Below are positions 52,601 through 61,600 of a stretch of DNA of 64,000 bases, piece by piece; position 1 is the stretch's first letter; the number at the start of each line of letters is the position of its first letter. The notes beneath the pieces are model-generated. The model made no database searches, had not been told where the DNA came from, and saw only the letters and a list, made by a program, of their open reading frames with translations. This DNA is from Molossus alvarezi (lineage: Eukaryota > Chordata > Mammalia > Chiroptera > Molossidae), in assembly GCA_037176705.1 (NCBI GenBank), contig CM073897.1:42844488-42908487 (forward strand), read 5' to 3'. A program made the translations under genes and the position numbers.

Positions 52601-55600
52601 TACTAAGAGACATTCATTGTAAATTTGATGTTTAGAGATTGAAAGAAATGTTTAGTCGTAAACATTTGATTTACACATCCGGTCTTTTTGACTATCTTTA
52701 AGTGATGATTTTAAAATGAATGAATTCTGCTTTTTGTGTAAACTTTTAAAAAAAGTTTTCTTTTAATTGAATTTATTGGTTAATAAAATTATATAGGTTT
52801 AAGGTATAATATTCTATGAAACATTATCAGTATATTGAGTGTTCATCACCCCAAGTCATGTCCCTTTCCAGCACCATTTATCCTCTCTTTACCCTCTCCT
52901 GCCTCCCCACCCCCATTTCCCTCTGGTAGTGACCATACTGTTGTCTGTCTATGACGGCTGTTTTTTTTGCTTAATCCCTTTACCTTTTTTACTCAGCATC
53001 CCAACCCCTCCCCTCTGACAGCTATGAGTCTGTTTCTGTTTTGTTTTTTTAGTTTATTTTGTTCATTAGATTCCACATATAAGTGAAATCATGTGGTACT
53101 TGTCTTTCTCTGACTGGCTTATTTCACTTATCATAATACTCTCCAGGTCCATCCATGCTGTTGCAAAGGTAAGATTTCCTTCTTTTTTATGGCTGAGTAG
53201 TCTTCTACTGTGTGAATGTACCACAGCTTTTTAATCCACTCATCTACTGATGGGCACTTGGGCTGCTTCCAAGTCTTGGCTATTATACATAACACTGCAA
53301 TCAACATAGGGGTGCATATATTCTTTGGAATCAGTGTTTCGGGTTTTTTCGGATGAATTCCCAGATGTGGGATTGTGGTAACTCCATACTGTTTTCCACA
53401 GTGGCTGCACCAATCTGCATTCCCACTAACAGTGCAAAAGGATTTCCTTTTCTCGACATCTTTGCCAACACTTCTTGTTTGTTTATTTATTGATGATAGT
53501 CATTCTGACAGGTAGAGATGATATCTCACTGTGTTTTTAATTTGCATCTCTCTGATGATTAGTGATTTTGAGCATCTTTTCATATGTCTATTGGCCATCT
53601 GTATGTCCTCTTTGGAAAAGTGTTTTTTGCCGACTTTTAATTGGATTATTTGGGTTTTTTTGGTGTTGAGTTGTATGTGTTCTTTATAAATTTTGGATAG
53701 TAACCCCTTATCAGATGTATCATTGGCACTTATGTTCTCCCAATCAGGGGGTTGTTGTGGTTTCCTTTGCTGTGCAAAAACATTTTAGTTTGATGTAGTC
53801 CCATTTGTTTATTTTTTTCTTTTGTTTATCTTGCCTGAGGAGATATATAAGAAAAAATATTGCTACGAGAAGTGTCCAAGATTTTACTGACTATGTTTTC
53901 TTCTAGGATTTTTATGGTTTTAAATCTAACATTTAAGTATTTAATCCATTTTGAGTTATTCTTGTATATGGTATAAGAAGGTGGTCTAGTTTGGGGGGGG
54001 GCGGTTTGCACATATTTGTCCAATTTTCCCAACACCATTTATTGAATAGAGTATCTTTACCCCATATGTTCATTCCTCCTTTCTCAAATATTAATTGACC
54101 ATAAAGATGTGGGTTTATTTCTGGGCTCTCTGTTTTGTTCTATTGATATATATGTCTGTTTTTATGCCAGTACCATGCTGTTTTGATTACTGCTGCCTTG
54201 TAGTATATTTTGATATCAAGTAGCCTGATTTATCCACCTTTGTTTTTCTTTCTCAAGATTGCTGTGGCTGTTTGGGGACTTTTGTGGTTTCGTGTAAATT
54301 TTTGGAATATTTGTTCTAGTTCTTGAAATATGCCATTGGTATCTTGATAGGAATTGTGTTGTATCAATAGATTGCTCTGGGTAGTATGGACATTTTAATG
54401 ATGTTAATTCTTCCTTTCCATGAACACGGTATATGTTTCCACATATTTGTATCTTCTTCAGTTTCTGTCTTCGGTGTCTTATAATTTTCTGAGTATAAGT
54501 CTTTTACATCCTTGGTTAAATTTATTCCAAGGTTCTTTGTTTTTTTAATGCAATTATAAATGGGATTATTTTCTTAGCTTCTTTTTCTGATAGTTTATTA
54601 TTTTTTTAATTAAAACATTTTTTTCTTTATTGATTTTAGAGAGAGAGGAAGGGAGACCGAGAGAGAGATAAAAACATCGATGAGAGAGAACATCGATTGG
54701 CTGCCTCCTGCATGCCCTTCACTGGGGATTGGGCCCACAGCCTGGGCATGTGCCCCGACCAGGAATCGAACCAGTGATCTCTTGGTGCATGGGTCAACGC
54801 TCAACCACTGAGCCACATCAGCTGGGCTCTGATAGTTTATTATTGGTGTACAGAAGTGCAACTGATTTCTGGATATTTATTTTATATTCTGCTACTTTAC
54901 TTAATTTATTTACCAGTTGTAGTATTTTTTGGTGGAGTCTTTAAGGTTTTCTATAACAGTATCATGTAATCTGCAAATAATGACAGTCTTCTTCCTTTCC
55001 AATTTGGATGCCTTTTATTTCTTTTTCTTGCTTGATTACTGTTGCTAGGACTTCCAGATCTATGTTGAATAAGACCTAGTCTCTCCTCACATAACTCAAG
55101 TCTGCTCCACCATCCCTCTGCTGGAGCCTAGGGTGTATGGCTACAAAAGAGATTTTGTGCATTGGGTCTTTAAGAGGTTGCTTAAGTTTCTAGCGGTCTC
55201 CTGTCTCTCCCTGGAAGACAGAAACCCCACTGCTTTTCACAGCCAGAAGTTATGTGGGCGCCTCTTCCAGGCTCTGGTGCTCTGAGGTGGGGAGTCTGGC
55301 TTGGGCTTGAGATCCCATGCTTATCAAGGGAACTCCCTTGCAGCTGAGATATCCCTCTGGAACCTCAGCCATAACCCCTGGGAGCAGGGCCTACCCTTTT
55401 CAAGTCTCTGCTCTTTCTACCAGTCTCGATGTGGCTTATTCTGTAAATCCTTGGTCTAAGACTTCTCTTCAGCTAGTCTTCAGCTGATTATTAAGGTTGC
55501 TTGCTCTATATTTTAGATGTACTTCCAGTTTGGTCCTTGGAGGAGATGACTGTAGCTTCCACCTACTCTGCCACCATCTTGGATTCCCTCCTTGTGTAAA

Positions 55601-58600
55601 CTTTCAAAAAAAAATTATTCAATGTATGTAAACTTGTGTTCTTATAATATTTTTAAAATGATACTTATTGCCATCATGTGGACTAAGGATTACTAAAGTG
55701 TGTGTTTCTGGGAGGGGCTCTTTTGCCCTGCTATATAACATCTCTGGAAATGTGGCTTAATATTTCTGATTTTAAATCAGTTTTGGTCTCATCTGTATTT
55801 GATATAGTTCATAACTATATGAAAAGATTTTAATAGGAAAAAATTGAATGAAATGCAATAAGATATGGTTGAAAAAAAGGCTTTTAGAATTAGACCTGAG
55901 TTCATGGCCTGCTTTTTGTCACTTAATTCTGCGACCTTGGGCAAACCACTTAAAATCTGGTCTTCATTTTCCTTCACAGTGAAATGAGATTAATTGCACT
56001 TCACATTGTAAGGATTAAATGTCATAAGGAAACTCCTATTACGGTGCAAAGAGAAGGTGCTGTTTGTAACCTTTTTCATTAAAGTGTTCGTAGTCTCCTG
56101 ATGAATGTCTAAACTTGTTCTTGAGGATTGTGGGCATAAAGAGGTCCAGAGAGGAAACACTGGGACATAGAGCATTTTGCTCAGAGCTAGCAAGTTTCTC
56201 TTTTTGTCTGTTTAGTAGTTCAGATTTCCCATGACTAGTTGGGTTGCATCTTGTTCTGTGCAGCTGAGGACAATTGCTACAGTGCAAGGGTGGTAGAAGA
56301 ACTTAACAGTGGCGGCAGTCAGCTAATGCACAGTCAGCCGGTCGGTGTTCTCTGGAACTGTAACAGAAAGCAGAATCTTTGTGGAGACGAAATGGTTCTG
56401 AAGTAGAATGATTCAGGGCTGCCTTTTGTAAGAGAGACATTAGAGATGGGAAAGATCACCAAAATAGCACTTTACAGGTGTGGTTAGCTGCTACAGGATC
56501 TTGCTCTTTATTATGTTGGATTCCCACACACGGGCAGGCTCTCCAGGACCACCTCAGGCCACCAAAACTCCCCAGCAATGATATATAAGCTACAGACCCC
56601 AGTTTCCTCAATTATTTTGGGAATAATTTATGTAGCGTCCCTTTCCAGAGCATCTTCTCACTGGTATTAAGGTTCTGAGGAGGCAGCAGTAGCTATCAGA
56701 AAGTTGCCCGAGATTATAGGGAGGGGCTTAGTCTGATGGAGAGTTTTGTACAGGCTACTATGAAACGTAATATATTATGCCAGCCCTGAAACAGTTAAGT
56801 TTTCTCATGACCCAGATCTTCATTTCTATATGAAATTTTGATATTGCTATTAAAAAATAAGGCAGCTTTTTTTGAATTCTTGCTGAGATGGATTGTTAGG
56901 AGCCTCTCTCTCTCATATACATATACATATGTATACATACATATACTCCTCCCGAAAAAAAAGAAGAAAGAAAAAGAAAACAGTACTTTTTATAGATGTA
57001 TAGCATATTTGTAGAAGAATTCAAAAGAAACTAATAATGGTGGTTCCTTTGGAAAGGGTGTACAGGTTAGCAGTGTACAGGTATAGGAAGGTGGACTAAT
57101 TTAATTGTATATCTAAGGAGAATTCTATAACTTACCAGTATTAATTGTATAGCTAGGTATGTATTATCTACTCAAACAGTTAAAATTTTTAAATTAGTAA
57201 TCTCAGCCCCTAATACAACTATTTTATCTGTGTGTTATTTTCTGTTTTCTTATCTACAGGCAAATCTTCTTTTTCTGATGATACAAAAATACTTGTCCAT
57301 TGTATGAAACACTTGGAAAATAAAGTATAGTTAGGAGAAGGCACTAAGAAGCCCTTGAATGCCTCTATCCAGAAAACCATTTTGCTGCATTTTTCTCTTA
57401 TATATTACATATAGTTTTTACATGGTTGGGATCATTTACCTTATTCCCATTTTATATTTTAATGGCTATAGAATATTCCATTGACTGGGTGTACAGTAAT
57501 GTTTAAAATTCCTCTACCATTGAATATTTAGTTACTGGGTTTTACTGTAATAGCCCACACAATGAACATCATGAGGCATCAAGCATTTCATTTCTGTTGA
57601 AGATTTTCCTTAGAATTACTTTTCATCGTAAAGCTACTGATCAAAATATTTGACCATATGTGTAACTTTTATAAAATAGTACAATTTAACTTTCCAAAAG
57701 AATTATATCACTGAAACCGCTATCCAAGTGTGAGTGAACCACTTTCATTATAACCACTCCAGCACTGGGTGCGTTTTAAAATTTTTATGACCATTTTACT
57801 AGGTGTAAAATGGTAAAATGCTTTGACATGATATTTATATTGCTGTCATTATCCTTATCTTATGTTTGGCTTGGGGTTTTATTTACTTCAGGGATCTGCA
57901 AAGACTTGGAGAACTTCAGTCTGAATTAGCAGGAGTAGCTGACTTCTCTGCTGCCTATCTTCAGTGTCAACTTCTTCTCATCAAGGTTGGTTTGGACCCA
58001 TTATGCTTGTGATTGTGATGCTAAGAACACACTTTAACACATCTGGCAGTGTTTGAGACCATCACTGGAAAAATATGTGGCCTTCTGCAGCCATTTAGCA
58101 ATGGAGAATTATGTACTCTGTGGTATAATTGTATTTGGCTCTAATTAAAGAATTGTTAACTCATATTGGAATTAGAATTTTTAAAATTTGGTAGAATTCT
58201 TTCATCATTATGTAATTAGAGAAGATCAGATATGTAATCATTTTCTTTAGAATCGTAAGGATTTTCATTGTTTTTTCAATTTGATTAGCAAAGAACTTGT
58301 ATGAACTTTTATTTTCTTAAAATACTAATTTCACTTTGTCAAAGTAAAATTAGTCAGAGGTTGATTTCATTGCTCCTAAAATGGCCAACTTGCTGGCATT
58401 TCATAGTAGGTAGTCACACACACACAAAATTGGTACTCAAGAAACTGTTTTAGTTTGCTGAATTGAAAACCAATTAAACTAGTTCAGTAGCTTTCAGCTT
58501 CTGCAGCAGAGTGCAGAGTTCTGCTATAAATTTGGGCTTAGGACTTAGGAGAGCCCTTCTTTCTTGATAAGCCTTTATCTTAGCTTTAGTTCCAAATGTT

Positions 58601-61600
58601 ATTAGTCTTCAAAGTGATTAATGATATTTGTTAAAAGTCAGAATAAATGGAGAAGTCAGAAATTATTTCCCACTGTAAAATATGTGAGCTTAGGATTTTG
58701 CAAGTGTGTATATACATGTGAAGGTGGGTGTGTACATTGAAGTGGGTTGGGATTTAAATAGCCCTTGTTCAGCAAGATAGATTCTTTCAATGTACATATT
58801 TACATAACCACCACCACAGTCAAGATATAGCATATTTCCATTACCCAAAAAAGTTCCTTTTGCCCCTTTGCAAAGTTGTTGTCTTTTCCAAGCTTCTGTG
58901 AAACAGGGCTAATAATAACTATCCAGGTAAGGATTGGTAACCAGCAATGTCTTTTTTTTTTTTTAATCCTCATCCGAGGACATTTTTCCATTTTTTGTAC
59001 AGACAGAGTGGGAGGGAGAGAGAGAAAGAGAGAGAGAGGGAAACATCGATGTGAAAGGGACACATCGAGTGGCTGCCACCCGCACGACCAACCAGGGCCA
59101 GGGACAAACTGCAACCTAGGTACATGCCCTTAGCGGGAACCGAACCCGGGTCTCTCCGGACCGCAGGCAGACGCTCTAACCGCTGAGCCAAACCGGCCAG
59201 GGCCCAGCAATGTCTTTGAATGATGTTGGCCTAGTGTTTGGTGCATAGTGAATGCCATGTCACTCTTGGTCTTTTCCTTCTTCTGTGGCTTGCTATCTTC
59301 TCCATAGAAATACAAGAAGGCCTTTGAAAAGAATCTACTTTTCTGTAGTAGGAAATGAGAAGAGATTACTCCTAAAAAGGACACAGAACTATTGTTTACT
59401 CAGTGTCATGGAGTGGCAGGGTAGGTAAGGGACCCAGACTTAGAACTGGAGGCAGGCAGGTGTTTGGTAATCTGGGAGGAGCTAACTCAGTTGTGGCACA
59501 TCTACTCCCCAATATATTCTGTAACCAGTAATGATCTTCATGAAGAATTATATAACAACATCAAGAAAAAATAATAATAAAAAGTTAATAAATGAAAAAT
59601 AAAAAGAATTATATAATAACATCAGAAAATACAGTGTAAGTACCAAAAATATATAAGTCCTTGCCAGTGTGATCAGTGGTTAGAGCAGTGGTCTGTGTAC
59701 TGAAGGGTCATGGGTTCAATTCCTGGTCAAGGGCACATACCTGGGTTGCAGCTTTGATCCCTGAGTCTGGTCAGAGCACATGCAGGAGGCAACCAGTCGA
59801 TGTCTCTCTCTTACATCAGTGTTTCTCTTCCTCTCTCTCTCTCTCCCTCTCTCTCTTTCTCTCTCCCCCCACTCCACTCCTTCTTCCCCCCTTCACTGCT
59901 CCCTCCCCTTCCTTCCACACTCTAAAAAAAAAGCATACAAAATTATTTCAGCTTTCTGACCTCAACTATATAAAAATGTACATTTGAGAAATAATTGGAA
60001 GCAAATATTTAAAAAATAATATCTCTGATAAAATAGTATAGATTTAAAGATTTCTGTTTCTGTAGTCTGAACCTGCCAGTGCCTAATATGATAGTCTCCA
60101 GGTACATGTTACTGTTGAGCACTTAAAATGTTGTTACTTCAAATTGAGATGTGCCATAAGTTCAAAATGCACACTGAATTTCTTAGACTTTTTATGAAAA
60201 AAGCATGTAAACTCTCAGTAATTTTTAAAATATTGATGGCACGCCCTGGCCGGTTTGGCTCAGCGGTTAGAGCGTCGGCCTACGGTCCAGAGAGACCTGG
60301 GTTCGGTTCCCGCTAAGGGCATGTAACTCGGTTGCGGTTTGTCCCCAGCCCTGGTTGGGGTTGTGTGGGTGGCAGTCACACGATTTGTCTCTCTCATATC
60401 TGTTTCTCTCTCTCTCTCTCTTCCTCCCTCTTTCCCTCCCGCTCTATCAGAAGATAAATGCAAAAAATAAAATAAAATAAAATATTGATGTCATAGTGAA
60501 ATGGTATTATATTGGATATACTGGGTTAAATAAACTATGTTATTAAAATTAATTTTAACCTATTTCTTCTTACTTTTAAAAATGTAGCTACTAGAAAATG
60601 TAAAATTACATACATGGCTTGTTTTTTGTTTCCATTGGACAGTGTTAGTCTGGGTTTTTTGTAGTGTCATTGGACTATGTCTCTAATGAAGAAGGACTGT
60701 GGAAATTAGAGACTGCAGCAGAGATTTAGACAAGAGATGAGAGATGGGGCCCTGTGGGTGGATAGCAGAGGAGAGAGACAGAAGGTGAAAGCTGTGGCTT
60801 TAAGTGATAGTGTTGAATGTGGAAAGCTTGAGGAGAGTGGAATCTAGTAAAGCTATGCCGGTAAGGTGATGGGACTGTTCAAATAGTGAGCGTGGGGCAA
60901 GGAAAAAAGAACTGCAGTCAAGCAAGAAAGGTCTAGGCAGTCGGTAGTCCAGTGGCCCTGGGAAGAAGGAGGGCCCAGAGCCTTTAAGCTAGCTTGTCTG
61001 CACATTCTGGTGAGAACTTCATGGCCCCTGCACTCTGCTTGCAAGCACTAGTCTGGGACATGCGGCCTTTGGGCTAGGAGTTGGATAGAATGGGGAGGAG
61101 TTCAGTTAGCCCAAACCATTGGTAGGGCTTATTGTCTTAAAAGAATAAGACTGAGAGGAAATCCTGATCACGGTAGATTTTCAAAGTAAACTAAACGTAT
61201 TAAGTCCAAATGATATGCCAGTCTTTGTGATCTCTGTGTTCTGTCCTCTCTTGATTTGTCTGTGTAGGCCTTACAGGAAAAGCTGTGGAATGTGGCTGCC
61301 CCTTTGTATTTGAAGCAGAGTGATTTGGCCTCAGCAGCAGCAAAACAGGTAAGCTAACTGAGACCTCAGTAGATCTCTGTCCAGGAATTATCTCATTCAA
61401 GTTGGATCCAAAGGCCTTCACACAACTCCATGGCTCTAATGTGGCCTCCTAGTTTCAGCCTGGGGTGACAGAAGTTAGTGATATGAGAAGCAGCATAATT
61501 AGGGGTCATAGTACTGGCTTTAGAGTCGAGGGACCTGGGTTCTTGTCCCAGATGTGCCTCTAATTTGCTGGGTGATATTGAGCAGGTTATTTAACCTCCC

